A stretch of DNA of 64,000 nt from Fibrobacteria bacterium (GCA_025360005.1 JANYDA010000029.1:1-64000); one strand, 5' to 3'; numbered from the stretch's first letter, positions 25,966 to 35,496 are shown. Notes: a model not told the origin generated them from the sequence alone. Numbers and translations: made by a program.

Positions 25966-27675
25966 ATGTTCGCAAAAATGAGCCTAAGCGCAAAATTATA
26001 CCTGGGTTTCGGCGCGGTACTGGTAGTCCTGCTCAGCCTGGGCGGCTTCCTTTTCACGCGCCTGCAAGAAGTGGGCAAGCTGCAGAAGATCATCACCGGC
26101 GATTGCCTGCCCGGTGTCGCGGCCATTGGTTCCTTGGAAACCGCGGCTAACAACCACTTTGAATTCCTCTCCCAGCATCTGCTCAGCCAGGATGCCGCCA
26201 AAAAGGACGCCGTGGAAGGCTCTATGGCCAAAGAGCTGGAAACCATGAATAAGATCACGCAGGACTACCAGGGCACCATCACCCAGCCCGAAGATCGAGC
26301 GCTCTTTTCCTCTATCGCGCCGGCGCAGGAAGCCTACCTGAACGCGGTCAAGCAGATTTACCTGCCTTTGAGCCGCGCCCGCAAAACCGCCGAAGCCACC
26401 CTGGTGCTGGATAACCAGATACGGCCCGCGTTCGACAAGTACGATGCGACCGTCAACAAACTGGTGGTCTGGAACTCCGATCATGGAGACAAGGCCGGAG
26501 CGGAAATCAAATCCGCCATCTCCTCATCGGTGAACGGATTGCTCTGCGGCCTGGCCCTCTCGGTAGCGTTGTCCGCAGCCATCGGCATATTCCTCAGCCG
26601 CTCCATCGGCAACGCCCTCAAGCGCGTGATTGGATCCCTGGAAGCGGGCAGCACCCAGATCTCCTCCGCCTCCGGCCAGGTGAGCCAGACCAGCCAGCAA
26701 TTGGCGGAAGGCGCCAGCGAGCAAGCTTCTTCTCTGGAAGAAACCTCCGCGTCCCTGGAAGAGCTTTCTTCCATGACCCGCCAGAACAGCGAGAACGCGC
26801 GCCAGGCCACGGTGATGGCGGAAGAAGCGCGCGGCGCGGCCGAGAACGGCAAAGACGCCATGGGACGCATGGGCCAGGCCATCGGCAAGATCAAGGAATC
26901 CTCCGATCAAACCGCCAAGATCATCAAGACCATCGACGAGATAGCCTTCCAGACCAATCTGCTGGCTTTGAACGCCGCAGTGGAAGCGGCCCGCGCGGGG
27001 GATGCCGGCAAAGGCTTCGCGGTGGTGGCCGAGGAAGTGCGCAATCTGGCCCGCCGCAGCGCGGAAGCCGCCAAGACCACCTCTTCCCTGATCGAAGAAT
27101 CGCAACGCAACGCCGAGCAGGGCGTGAACGCCTCTACGGAAGTAGCCGGCATCCAGGAACGCATCCTGGAAAGCGTGCGCAAGCTGGCGCAATTGATCAG
27201 CGAAGTGTCCGCCGCCAGCGACGAGCAGTCCAAGGGCATCGGTCAGATCGGTACCGCGGTGGAACAGATGGACAAGGTGACCCAATCCAATGCCGCCAAT
27301 GCGGAAGAGTCCGCCTCCGCGAGCGAGGAACTCTACGCGCAGGCCAAGGAATTGGGCGACATGGTGTCCGCTTTGATAATGGTGGTGAAAGGCGGAACCG
27401 CCGGTTCGGCGCAGAGGGCGGAACCGGAAATGGCGCCGGCCAGGTCCAATGCCCGGGCCGCCCAGACCCATCGTCCCATGAGCCGTCCCGTGAGCCAGCC
27501 TGTGAATCGTCCCAAGGCGGCCGTCGCGGCTTCGCTCAAGGTCCGCTCCACGAACCGTCCCCACTCGGCCGCGCCGGAATCGGAATCGTCCGGCGAGTAC
27601 GCCATGGCCGGGAGCCGCGAGCAACGCGCCGAATCCGTGATCCCTTTGACGGACGATGAATTGAAAGACTTCTAA
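25966..27675 (+). CDS. Methyl-accepting chemotaxis protein
   Basis: Membrane chemoreceptor of 569 aa, the same length as the MCP at 23447. TM1 lies near residues 10-30 ([20 protein letters not shown]). The periplasmic helical sensor differs strongly from the other MCP. TM2 is [16 protein letters not shown], with little or no HAMP. The signalling helices and tip ([20 protein letters not shown]) are almost identical at DNA level to the paralogue (compare 24400-24540 with 26920-27060), suggesting recent duplication or gene conversion. The tail [12 protein letters not shown] matches the other MCP's end. I chose the ATG at 25966 (AAGGA 7 nt upstream) over 25921. Confidence 0.95.
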   Translation: MFAKMSLSAKLYLGFGAVLVVLLSLGGFLFTRLQEVGKLQKIITGDCLPGVAAIGSLETAANNHFEFLSQHLLSQDAAKKDAVEGSMAKELETMNKITQDYQGTITQPEDRALFSSIAPAQEAYLNAVKQIYLPLSRARKTAEATLVLDNQIRPAFDKYDATVNKLVVWNSDHGDKAGAEIKSAISSSVNGLLCGLALSVALSAAIGIFLSRSIGNALKRVIGSLEAGSTQISSASGQVSQTSQQLAEGASEQASSLEETSASLEELSSMTRQNSENARQATVMAEEARGAAENGKDAMGRMGQAIGKIKESSDQTAKIIKTIDEIAFQTNLLALNAAVEAARAGDAGKGFAVVAEEVRNLARRSAEAAKTTSSLIEESQRNAEQGVNASTEVAGIQERILESVRKLAQLISEVSAASDEQSKGIGQIGTAVEQMDKVTQSNAANAEESASASEELYAQAKELGDMVSALIMVVKGGTAGSAQRAEPEMAPARSNARAAQTHRPMSRPVSQPVNRPKAAVAASLKVRSTNRPHSAAPESESSGEYAMAGSREQRAESVIPLTDDELKDF

Positions 27676-27691
27676 CCGCGCGGCTCCCACC

Positions 27692-28813
27692 ATGAAAACC
27701 ATCCACGCATTATTGGTAGACGATGACAAGGCGGCCTTGGAGACCATGGCAATGATCTTGGAAATGGACGACTACCTGGTATCCACCGCCTTCAGCGGCC
27801 AGTCCGCCCTGGAGCGGTTGGAGAATACGGAAGCCGCTCCCGCGGCCGTGGATTTCATGGTGGTGGATCTGGACATGACAAATCTCTCCGGCATCGAACT
27901 CCTCACGGAAATGCGCCGGCGCGGGCACAACATCCCCGTCATGGTGGTCACCGGCTTCGCCTCCAAGAATACCGTGGTGGAATTGCTCCGGCACGGCGTG
28001 GCGGATTTCCTGGATAAGCCCATCCACGTTGAAGAGTTCCGCATCCGGGTCCATCGCATCGCCAACGAAGCGCTCCGCCGCCGGAAGGAGAGCGCCCCGA
28101 CCGATGCCGTTCCGTTGGCCTCGCCTTTCCGAGCTTCCACCGTGCTGGATTTGGGGAACCTGGGGCTCCCTTACGCCCTGTGCCGCCTGCTGGACGAATC
28201 GCCCCAGAATAAGCTGGTCATGGCCTGCCGCAAACGCTTCGGCTATGACATCCTCATGGCGGACGTCAGCGGCGCGGATTCGGAAAGCTTCTACATATCC
28301 GTACTCGTCAAAACCTTTTTCGACAAAGCCCGCACGCGGGAATTGTCGGGCCGGGAGTTCATGCGGGATCTGAACCAGGTGGTTCTGGCGGGAGCCTTGA
28401 AACGGCACAATGTGGGAGCCTTGTTCATCCGCATCTACCAAGCGGGACGGCGCATCGAAATCCTGCCCGCAGGCTACCCGTCCCAATGCTTCGTCGGCCT
28501 GGGCGAGGCCCGCCCGCAATTGCTCACCTTCTCCGGATCCCCTTTGGGAACGGAGAGTGAGCCCGGCTGCACCTTGTGCGAAATGCCTTTCAACAGGGGG
28601 GACAGGTTGTTCCTCTATTCGCAACAGGAACCGCCCGGGTCCGAAGTCGGCATCCTCAACGGCCAGGAGGCTACCCGTCTCCAGGAATGCATCCTCTCCC
28701 ATGGCCTTGCGTCCGTCGATCAAATGGCGGAAAGCATTTGGCGCGATCTCAAACCGGAAGCCGGACACGGCCGCGATCAGAATGCGGTCCTCCTGGGCCT
28801 CGAACTCCCTTAG
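27692..28813 (+). CDS. Receiver domain fused to a degenerate SpoIIE/PP2C-like phosphatase domain
   Basis: Cytoplasmic protein of 373 aa. The N-terminal receiver (residues 1-125) has the acidic triad VDDD, phospho-acceptor Asp in MVVDLDMTNLSGIE, and the Lys of FLDKPI. The C-terminal half resembles SpoIIE/RsbU-type PPM phosphatases (YDILMADVSGADSESFYISV ... NRGDRLFLYSQ ... NAVLLGLEL). The metal-site motif DVSGHG reads DVSGAD and the final DD pair is DQN, so catalysis is doubtful. It lies 16 bp after the second mcp and 8 bp before a histidine kinase, suggesting a side output of the receptor pathway. Confidence 0.8.
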   Translation: MKTIHALLVDDDKAALETMAMILEMDDYLVSTAFSGQSALERLENTEAAPAAVDFMVVDLDMTNLSGIELLTEMRRRGHNIPVMVVTGFASKNTVVELLRHGVADFLDKPIHVEEFRIRVHRIANEALRRRKESAPTDAVPLASPFRASTVLDLGNLGLPYALCRLLDESPQNKLVMACRKRFGYDILMADVSGADSESFYISVLVKTFFDKARTRELSGREFMRDLNQVVLAGALKRHNVGALFIRIYQAGRRIEILPAGYPSQCFVGLGEARPQLLTFSGSPLGTESEPGCTLCEMPFNRGDRLFLYSQQEPPGSEVGILNGQEATRLQECILSHGLASVDQMAESIWRDLKPEAGHGRDQNAVLLGLELP

Positions 28814-28821
28814 GCGAAACC

Positions 28822-29649
28822 ATGATCAAGCTCACCCGTAAAGATGGCGAATGCATGCACCCCGGCCCGGCGGGACTCCGTTCCCAGGAACTCCGCCCGG
28901 AGTCTCTCCGTCCGGAGCCGCTCCGTCCGGATAACAGCGACTGCATGTGGCGGTTGGAAACCTTGGGCTTGGTGACGGAAGGCGTCGTGCACGATTTCAA
29001 CAACGTCCTGGCTACCATAACCGGTTTTGCTGAATTGATCCTGGACACGCAGACGGCGCCGGAAGGCAAGCGGAGCAGGGTGGACGACTTCGCGCGGAAC
29101 ATACTCCTGGCCGCCGCCACCGGCCAGGCTACCGTACGCGAATTGCGGAGCTTCACGCGCCCATCCGCGAATGCCAAGGAGCCCCTGGATCTGCATGAAG
29201 TCCTGAGGCAATCCCTTTCCATGACGCGGGGCGCGTTGGGCGGCGCCGTCACCTTCATCACCGATTTCCAGCCCGGCGCCGCAGGGATGGAAGGCTGCCG
29301 GTGGCAGCTCCACAATGTCTTCATCAATCTGTTCTTCAACGCCCGGGACGCCATGCCTCGCGGCGGCGAGATCACCGTCAAGACCTCCCGCTTGGAAGGC
29401 GTTTCCGGATTACCCGATTTCGCGGTGGTTTCCGTGCGCGACCGGGGCTTGGGCATGACGGAGGAAACCCGTTCGCGCCTGTTCGAGGCGAAGTATTCCA
29501 CCAAGGGCGGGACCGGAACCGGAATGGGCCTAGCCAATGTGGCCGCGACCGTCAAAGATCACGGAGGCATGATCATGGTGGATTCGGCCCCGGGGCAGGG
29601 CAGCGAATTCCGCCTCCATTTTCCGCTCCTGAATAGCCGCCGGGGGTAA
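28822..29649 (+). CDS. Soluble NtrB-like histidine kinase
   Basis: Cytoplasmic kinase of 275 aa without any sensor domain. The H-box is GVVHDFNNVLATITGFAELI (His57). The ATPase domain shows an N-box (FINLFFNARDAMPRGG) and G-boxes (VRDRGLGM, GTGTGMGLANV). The N-terminus has a short tandem motif (ELRPESLRPEPLRPDN) encoded by a repeated CTCCGTCCGGA unit. The start ATG at 28822 has a weak AGGCG upstream. Third gene of the second mcp operon, probably paired with the receiver protein encoded just upstream. Confidence 0.88.
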   Translation: MIKLTRKDGECMHPGPAGLRSQELRPESLRPEPLRPDNSDCMWRLETLGLVTEGVVHDFNNVLATITGFAELILDTQTAPEGKRSRVDDFARNILLAAATGQATVRELRSFTRPSANAKEPLDLHEVLRQSLSMTRGALGGAVTFITDFQPGAAGMEGCRWQLHNVFINLFFNARDAMPRGGEITVKTSRLEGVSGLPDFAVVSVRDRGLGMTEETRSRLFEAKYSTKGGTGTGMGLANVAATVKDHGGMIMVDSAPGQGSEFRLHFPLLNSRRG

Positions 29650-29658
29650 CCGGACTTT

Positions 29659-31554
29659 TCAGGCCGGGCCCGCCTTCTCCCTGGCCTTGGCTAGGATGGC
29701 TTCCGCGGCCAGCCCGTACTCCCCCAACAAGGCGTCGGCGTTCGCCAGTTCACTCTCCCCCACCACCTCGTAATAGTAACGGAACTTGGGCTCGGTTCCG
29801 GAAGGGCGCAACAGGATCCAGCTGCGATCGGTGAAGACTATTTTGAGGCCGTCGGAAATATCCGTGCGGGCCACGGCTTTTTCCCGGCCGCCCACCGTGA
29901 GCTTGTCGCCTTCCTTGACCAAGCCGCCTTCCAGCACCTTCATCACCGCATCCTTATAACGCTGCCAGGCTTCCACGCTTACGCCTTTGACATCGGCTCC
30001 GCCCTTGCCCGGATAAAACCAACCGTATTCGCGGCGCAGATCCAGATAGAGATCGGAAAGGTTGCGGCCGGAGGACGCCATGGAATCCAGCGCGGAGAGG
30101 AAGCCCGCCAAGGCGCATTTCTCCAAAGTATGCCCGGTGAAGGAAATGCCGTCGCTCTCCTCGTAGGCCATCATGGCCTCGCCGCTGCTTAAAGGCCTGC
30201 GGAAGTTCTTGAAACCCACCGCGGTCTCGAAAACCCTGGCCCTGCGCTTCCGGGCGATTTCCGGGGCGAACCCGGAAGACGGCACTGTGGTGGCCAGCCC
30301 GCCCTTAAGGCCGCGCCGCAGCAGGTTGGCGAATCCGATGGCGCCGAAGCGGTTCATGTCCAGGTCCAGGCGCGCGTCCGCGAAGCGGATCCGATCGGCA
30401 TCGGGATCGAGCGCCACCGCCAGGTTCAGCTTGCGGCCGGCCTTGCGCAGCTCTTCGATGAGGATGGCCTGGTTCTTGGCGTTGGGTTCCGGCTTCACGC
30501 CGTGGAAGGAATAATCGTCCTCGGTGTTGTAGAAGCGGATGGCCTCGGCGGCTTCCAATGCGCCCAAGGTCTCCGCCCCCAGCAGATTCTGGATATACCC
30601 GCGCGAGGAGCCATGCATATTGTCAACCGCGATGAAAAGCTCGCCGGCATTGGCGCGCAACCAGGCGCGCAAAACGTCCAGTTGGAATACCTTGCTCTTT
30701 TTCTCCACGAAGGCGGTGAACATTCCGGCCGCGTCCACCACGTTGCGCAAGGGCCGGAAATCGGTCGCGGCCCTTTCGAAGGGCGCCGCGGAGCGCATCA
30801 GGGCGTTGGCATGGTCCTCGATCAAGGAGGTGAGATCCACGTCCGCGGGACCGCCGTCCGCGGGATTGAACTTGATCCCTGCGTACTCCATGGGATTGTG
30901 GGAAGGCGTGAAGTTGATGGACCCGGCGGCCTTGAGCTCGGTGAGGATGGCGGAGCCCACGCCGGTGGGGCATTCGCCGGCGTCGTGGATGCGGATGCCC
31001 TCGGCCGCCAATTCGCGCATGGCGCAGGCCATGAACTCGTCGCCCATGAAACGGTTGTCGCGCTGCACCGAGATGCCCGCCGCTTTCACTTGGCGGAAAT
31101 CCGAATACCCGTTCGCGCGCAGGAACGCATCCGTCTTCATCATGGCGATGATGCCGCGCACCACTTTATGGACGTTGAGAATGGTGAATCCCTCGCCGAT
31201 GGCTTCGCGCCATCCGGAGGTTCCGAACACCACGGTGGTGGGTACGGAGGATTCGCGCGCCAGCTTCCCCTGGAACTCGCGGATGCGCGTTATGCATTGC
31301 ACGCATTCCGCGCGCGCATGCTCGGAAAGCGGATTGGCATTGAAGCACCCGCCCAGCAGGTTGGCTATTTCCCAGAGGTTGGGGCCGCTGGGACCGCGCG
31401 GCTCGAAATTGGCCTTGATCCGGCCTGCCCAGTCGCCGGGCAGCATGGCGAGCAAAGCGACCATGTCTTCGTTCAGGGCCCGGGCGAAATCCCGCTTCGC
31501 CTTGACGATGGCCTCCAAAGCCTTTCCCGCTTCGCCGCTTTTCCCCGTGTCCAT
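29659..31554 (-). CDS. Phosphohexomutase (phosphoglucomutase/phosphomannomutase family)
   Basis: Cytoplasmic enzyme of 631 aa interconverting hexose-1- and hexose-6-phosphates. The first 100 residues are an extra helical region. The alpha-D-phosphohexomutase core then begins (VVFGTSGWREAIGEG), with the phosphoserine loop NFTPSHNPMEYAGIKFN, the metal-binding loop ALDPDADRIRF, the sugar loop YEESDGISFTGH and the C-terminal phosphate-binding loop RPSGTEPKFRYY. All catalytic loops are present. AAGGA lies 6 nt before the ATG at 31554. It is longer than typical (450-550 aa) because of the N-terminal part. Whether glucose or mannose phosphate is preferred cannot be told. Confidence 0.92.
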   Translation of the reverse strand: MDTGKSGEAGKALEAIVKAKRDFARALNEDMVALLAMLPGDWAGRIKANFEPRGPSGPNLWEIANLLGGCFNANPLSEHARAECVQCITRIREFQGKLARESSVPTTVVFGTSGWREAIGEGFTILNVHKVVRGIIAMMKTDAFLRANGYSDFRQVKAAGISVQRDNRFMGDEFMACAMRELAAEGIRIHDAGECPTGVGSAILTELKAAGSINFTPSHNPMEYAGIKFNPADGGPADVDLTSLIEDHANALMRSAAPFERAATDFRPLRNVVDAAGMFTAFVEKKSKVFQLDVLRAWLRANAGELFIAVDNMHGSSRGYIQNLLGAETLGALEAAEAIRFYNTEDDYSFHGVKPEPNAKNQAILIEELRKAGRKLNLAVALDPDADRIRFADARLDLDMNRFGAIGFANLLRRGLKGGLATTVPSSGFAPEIARKRRARVFETAVGFKNFRRPLSSGEAMMAYEESDGISFTGHTLEKCALAGFLSALDSMASSGRNLSDLYLDLRREYGWFYPGKGGADVKGVSVEAWQRYKDAVMKVLEGGLVKEGDKLTVGGREKAVARTDISDGLKIVFTDRSWILLRPSGTEPKFRYYYEVVGESELANADALLGEYGLAAEAILAKAREKAGPA

Positions 31555-31672
31555 TGCGCATCCTTCCTACCGTACCGGCCCTACCGTTCCGTAAAACACA
31601 AAATTAGGTATTTAGCCACGCTTCCGGCGCGGGAACTAGCCCCGGGCCCGGCGCAAAATTAACTTGAGGTGC

Positions 31673-33028
31673 ATGAAACCACACGTCATCATAATAGGCG
31701 GAGGCTTCGGCGGGCTTAAGGCCGCCAAGCTCCTTGGCAAATCGGGCCGGGTGAAGGTCACCGTGCTCGATCGCAAGAACCATCATCTTTTCCAACCCTT
31801 GCTATACCAGGTGGCCACCGCCTCGCTCAATCCTTCGGACATCGCCATGCCCATCCGCCAGATCCTGGGCGCGCAAACGGATACCAACGTGCTCATGGAA
31901 AACGTCCTTTCCGTGGACCTGGCCGGCAAAACCGTCATCACCGAATCCGATCGCCACCCGTACGATTACCTGGTGATGGCATGCGGTTCCAGCCACAGCT
32001 ATTTCGGACACACCGATTGGGAACCCTTGGCTCCCGGATTGAAGACCATCGAGCAGGCGTTGGAGATCCGCCGGCGCGTCCTCACCGCGCTGGAGTTGTC
32101 GGAAAAGGAAAAGGACCCCAAGGTGCAGACGCGCTTGCTCACCTTCATCGTCATCGGCGGCGGTCCCACGGGCGTTGAATTGGCGGGAGCCTTGGCGGAG
32201 CTGGCGCATTCCATCGTATCCACGGAATTCGACAATATCGAATCCGCGCGGATCCGGGTCGTCCTGGTGCAGGGCGATGCGCGTTTGCTGTTGGCCTTCT
32301 CGCCCGCGCTTTCGGAGAAAGCCAAGCTCGCCTTGGAGAAAAAAGGCGTAGAAGTATTAATGGGCCGCCACGCTACCGAAATCACGGCGCTGGGCGTGCG
32401 CCTGGGCGATGAATTCATCGAGAGCGCCACCGTGCTGTGGGCAGCCGGCGTAAAGCCTTCGCCGCTGAACGGCATGCTCGGGGTTCCGCTTGATCGCCAG
32501 GGCCGGGTGCTGGTGGCGGAGGATTTGAGCGTGCCCGGCCATCCGGAAGCGTTCGTCATCGGGGATCAGGCGCATTTCGAGACGCCGAAAGGACCCTTGC
32601 CTGGCTTGGCGCCCGTGGCCATGCAGCAAGGCTTGGCCGTCGGAACCAATATCCTCCGCGATCTGGACAAGAAATCCAGAAAACCTTTCCGCTACCTGGA
32701 TAAGGGAATCATGGCCGTGATCGGGCGCTCCTTCGCCGTGACGGAATTCCACGGCCTGGAGCTGTCCGGCTTCCCGGCATGGGCCATGTGGCTTTTCGTG
32801 CATATCATGTACCTGGTGGGGCACCGCAACCGCATCATCGTCCTCATCAATTGGGCCTGGTCCTACCTCACCTTCCAGCGGGGCGCGCGCTTGATCACCT
32901 TGGCGTCGTGGCGGGATGCGGACCTGGGCCAAGCGGGCAGGGTTACGGTTGCGGCCGCGACTCCTGCCGAGGTATCCGCCGTGTTACCTGGGGCGGCGGT
33001 TCCGGCGGCCGGAAAAGTTCCGGGGTGA
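31673..33028 (+). CDS. ndh: Type II NADH dehydrogenase (NDH-2)
   Basis: Single-subunit, non-proton-pumping NADH:quinone oxidoreductase at the inner face of the membrane, 451 aa. The FAD-binding Rossmann motif is VIIIGGGFGGLKAAKLLG and the NAD-binding motif FIVIGGGPTGVELAG. The FAD/quinone-region motif VIGDQAH and a C-terminal membrane-anchoring amphipathic region (WAMWLFVHIMYLVGHRNRII) are also present. The ATG at 31673 has GAGG close upstream; the frame also opens at TTG 31664. The last ~35 residues are an Ala/Val/Pro-rich extension. Divergent from the phosphohexomutase. Confidence 0.93.
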   Translation: MKPHVIIIGGGFGGLKAAKLLGKSGRVKVTVLDRKNHHLFQPLLYQVATASLNPSDIAMPIRQILGAQTDTNVLMENVLSVDLAGKTVITESDRHPYDYLVMACGSSHSYFGHTDWEPLAPGLKTIEQALEIRRRVLTALELSEKEKDPKVQTRLLTFIVIGGGPTGVELAGALAELAHSIVSTEFDNIESARIRVVLVQGDARLLLAFSPALSEKAKLALEKKGVEVLMGRHATEITALGVRLGDEFIESATVLWAAGVKPSPLNGMLGVPLDRQGRVLVAEDLSVPGHPEAFVIGDQAHFETPKGPLPGLAPVAMQQGLAVGTNILRDLDKKSRKPFRYLDKGIMAVIGRSFAVTEFHGLELSGFPAWAMWLFVHIMYLVGHRNRIIVLINWAWSYLTFQRGARLITLASWRDADLGQAGRVTVAAATPAEVSAVLPGAAVPAAGKVPG

Positions 33029-33050
33029 TGCCATCTGCGGCATTGGCCCG

Positions 33051-33521
33051 TCAAGCCGGCGCGGAAATGTCCTTCACCAAAATGCCCAGTTCCTTGCCGC
33101 CGTATCGCAAGGTCTGCAGCACGGACCAGCCCAGCTTCTCGAACACGCCTTGGGTGATGGGGTTGAAAACGTACAGCTTGCCATGGCCCTGCCGGCGCGC
33201 GATCTTCTCGATCTCGGAGACCAAGGCCTGGGCCACGCCTTCCCCGCGATGATCGGGATGGACGTACACGGACGACAGCCACGGAGTCAGCTCGGTCAGG
33301 GTTTCCATGTCCGAAGCCTTGAGGGACGCGGTGCCCAGCACGCCGCGTTCGTCATGGGCCACCAGGGTGATGGGCATTTCATTCTCATTCATGCGGCCGA
33401 AAAGGTTTTTTTGGATGTCCTGCAATGTCCGCAAGGGAAAGGCATAGGACCATTCCTCGTACATCCACTTCCCGATGATGGGGATCCAATTCTGGAAATA
33501 CTTGATATGGCTGATTTGCAT
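33051..33521 (-). CDS. GNAT family N-acetyltransferase
   Basis: Cytoplasmic acetyltransferase of 156 aa. It has the GNAT acetyl-CoA motif A (LSSVYVHPDHRGEGVAQALV), preceded by a beta-strand region (PITLVAHDERGVLGTASL). A C-terminal strand (KLYVFNPITQGVFEKLGW) is typical of small-molecule or protein N-acetyltransferases. Substrate unknown. GGGGGA lies before the ATG at 33521. Convergent with the ndh gene (22 bp apart). Confidence 0.9.
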   Translation of the reverse strand: MQISHIKYFQNWIPIIGKWMYEEWSYAFPLRTLQDIQKNLFGRMNENEMPITLVAHDERGVLGTASLKASDMETLTELTPWLSSVYVHPDHRGEGVAQALVSEIEKIARRQGHGKLYVFNPITQGVFEKLGWSVLQTLRYGGKELGILVKDISAPA

Positions 33522-34191
33522 GCTGCGGTTCCCCCGGACCTGCGGTCCGCTTGGCGCTTGCCGTATCTCTACCGGATGCCTTAAACCTAGCTATCCGGGC
33601 GGGGTTGCCGGAAACGAACATGGCGACGCAACAATTAAATAACCGGATTCGCGATCCTGGCCGCCCTTTCCGCTTGTCTTGGGCTCCGGCCGGCGCAGGG
33701 ATTGGGTCATTTCCCGGCCATTCCCCGTGATTCCCTCCGGTCCCATATAAATACAGGGACAAAGCGCCGGCCGAGCGGCCGGGAAGCCATGCCCCCGGGG
33801 TATTTTTTCGCTCCCATCCCGCCCGTTCCAGGCATCCCCCCGCCCGCCACACTAGTAGCGTACGCGTTACAGTAGCATACTTCCGGGATTTTCCCGCGAG
33901 GCGCATCGCATAGGCCCCAAAAGCGGATCCACCCATGCAAGTAATTTCTGAAATGGCCTGAAAACGTCCCGGGGTGGAAAGCGGAAAGGCCTTTTCCATA
34001 CCATTATTACTGGGCGAAAACAAATAATTGTTTTTATTTCCGCCACCCCCCATAATTGGGTATGGAGCTTGAGCATGGTTGCACGCTAAAGGTCCTTCGG
34101 GAAAATAAAGGGAAAGGATTCCCTAAAGTTCCGAAAAAAAGAGTCCGATAGATTTAGTAATGCTCAGTCTCACATTTACAAGGAGGTCGAG
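33522..34191. other. Gene-free interval (670 bp) before the fibre locus
   Basis: Minus-strand ORFs here (for example 33385-34053) show no recognisable protein and are taken as chance. Visible structures are hairpins CGGACC-TGC-GGTCCG (33535-33549) and CCGGCC-GAGC-GGCCGG (about 33764-33779). From about 33990 the sequence becomes AT-rich, marking the border of the chaperone-usher locus. Just before the first fibre gene lies GGGAA-AGGA-TTCCC (about 34109-34122), perhaps a leader hairpin. A possible promoter TTGCAC...AAAATA starts near 34080 but is not convincing. Confidence 0.5.
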
Positions 34192-34773
34192 ATGAATAGC
34201 ATGAATGAAGTCAAGAAGAGTTGGAGGAAAAGTCTGGCAGCCGTTCTTTTGGTCGCCACTGTGAGCGCTGTGCCCGTAAAGGCCGCTATCACGGCTGGGG
34301 GCGCCGTACCCCTGGAAAACTACTTCCAAGCTACCGGTAACGATGGCGTGGATGTAAAATCCGCCAACGCCGCGTTCACGACGAATATCTTAGGTACGGT
34401 TGTGATCCAGAATAATGCGCCGAATTCCTTTATATTCACCGTGACCCAGAGAAACGGCGGCTTCTTGCGGCTGGGTTTGGCAGCTGCCTTACCCGTGATC
34501 GCAACCGGCACCGGCAATCCCTTCACCGGATCGCAATTCATCCATTCCGCCACCCCCATGGGTACGGAAGTGGAGAATCTGACCACGGATGCGACAGTGG
34601 CAGTGGCCATTACCGCAGGCGCGGCCGGAGCGGGTACCCTTACCGGCGGCGCCCAGACGACTGCTCTGGTGGACTACAAAATCGACATCGGCGGCACCTG
34701 GATCGCCGCCCCGACTTTGTTGGCCGGGTATTATTCCGAAACCTTCACCATCACCCTCGTAGCAGTGATGTAA
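34192..34773 (+). CDS. Secreted pilin-like subunit 1
   Basis: Secreted protein of 193 aa with a signal peptide ending VKA (LAAVLLVATVSAVPVKA). The mature part is small, Gly/Ala/Thr-rich and predicted all-beta. It ends LLAGYYSETFTITLVAVM, reminiscent of the closing strand of chaperone-usher/spore-coat-U type subunits. A segment FTVTQRNGGFLRLGL matches in pattern FTFQNKGFFKVGS of the next gene's product. AAGGAGG lies 6 nt before the ATG, a strong RBS. A terminator follows directly, so this is likely the most abundant (major) fibre subunit. Identification as a pilin rests on fold-like patterns and on the chaperone and usher neighbours. Confidence 0.7.
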   Translation: MNSMNEVKKSWRKSLAAVLLVATVSAVPVKAAITAGGAVPLENYFQATGNDGVDVKSANAAFTTNILGTVVIQNNAPNSFIFTVTQRNGGFLRLGLAAALPVIATGTGNPFTGSQFIHSATPMGTEVENLTTDATVAVAITAGAAGAGTLTGGAQTTALVDYKIDIGGTWIAAPTLLAGYYSETFTITLVAVM

Positions 34774-34807
34774 TTCGGTTCCAGTTTCGGATTTATCAGC
34801 GATTAAA

Positions 34808-34836
34808 AGAAGGGACTACACAGTCCCTTCTTTTTT
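34808..34836 (+). terminator. Rho-independent terminator after subunit 1
   Basis: AGAAGGGACT (34808-34817) and AGTCCCTTCT (34822-34831) form a perfect 10-bp stem with a 4-nt loop, followed by six T residues (34831-34836). It separates the first subunit gene from the rest of the fibre locus. Confidence 0.9.
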
Positions 34837-34957
34837 ATGGTACTCTAAAATTACAACGAATGAGGAGGCGGTTGGTCGTGATTTCAACCCCTTGAAAAGC
34901 AATGAATGAGCCGCGGGGGGGTCGGCCTTCCGGATTGGAAAACCTAGAGAAGCAACC

Positions 34958-35455
34958 ATGCGTATAACCGCATTCATACTAGTAGCATTTTCCGCGCTCG
35001 CGGCTCCGATTGAAACCTCCGCGGACCTGGGTGACACCCCCCTGATCAACACCTACCAGGGGACGAGCAATATCAATCTCAATTTCACAAGCTCGGGCAC
35101 TCATCAGCAAATCGCCCTTTTCCTGATCAGCAGCAATGATCCCGCCGGCTTTCATGTTACGTTCACTTTCCAAAACAAGGGCTTTTTCAAAGTAGGCAGC
35201 CGGCAGTTCGCGATGACGAGCATCGTGCTCAATAAGGTGAGCGGAACTTTGGGGACCGGCCTAACGGAACCCGCGAATATGCCGATAACATTGGATGGGG
35301 CGGGGGCCTGGACATGGCATCCCACTCCGCCCGCGCCGACAACGGAAACCGATGGATACCTGGTTGAAATCGCCGTCGACTGGGCCAACCCTGCCACGGG
35401 TCTCGCGGGTTTTTACCAGGAGCGGATCACCTGTTCCGTTGCTTCAGGACCATAG
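34958..35455 (+). CDS. Secreted pilin-like subunit 2
   Basis: Secreted protein of 165 aa with a signal peptide (FILVAFSALAAPIETSA). The predicted all-beta mature domain has FHVTFTFQNKGFFKVGS and ends GLAGFYQERITCSV, parallel to the end of subunit 1 (LLAGYYSETFTI), which suggests the same fold and assembly route. RBS weak. It starts 122 nt past the terminator and lies 41 nt before the chaperone gene. Possibly a minor or adaptor subunit. Confidence 0.65.
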   Translation: MRITAFILVAFSALAAPIETSADLGDTPLINTYQGTSNINLNFTSSGTHQQIALFLISSNDPAGFHVTFTFQNKGFFKVGSRQFAMTSIVLNKVSGTLGTGLTEPANMPITLDGAGAWTWHPTPPAPTTETDGYLVEIAVDWANPATGLAGFYQERITCSVASGP

Positions 35456-35496
35456 AAACGGTACAATTACGCCGATCCAGAGTTGAAGGAGTGGAA

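Noticed and set aside
33385-34053. 222-aa minus-strand ORF over the GNAT start and the following intergenic DNA
   Set aside because: Overlaps the GNAT gene out of frame, has no domain or RBS, and its sequence looks random.
34080-34191. Riboswitch-like leader (for example c-di-GMP type) before fibre subunit 1
   Set aside because: Only a short GGGAA/TTCCC hairpin and a TCC-TTCG-GGA loop are seen; none of the conserved riboswitch core sequences could be matched.
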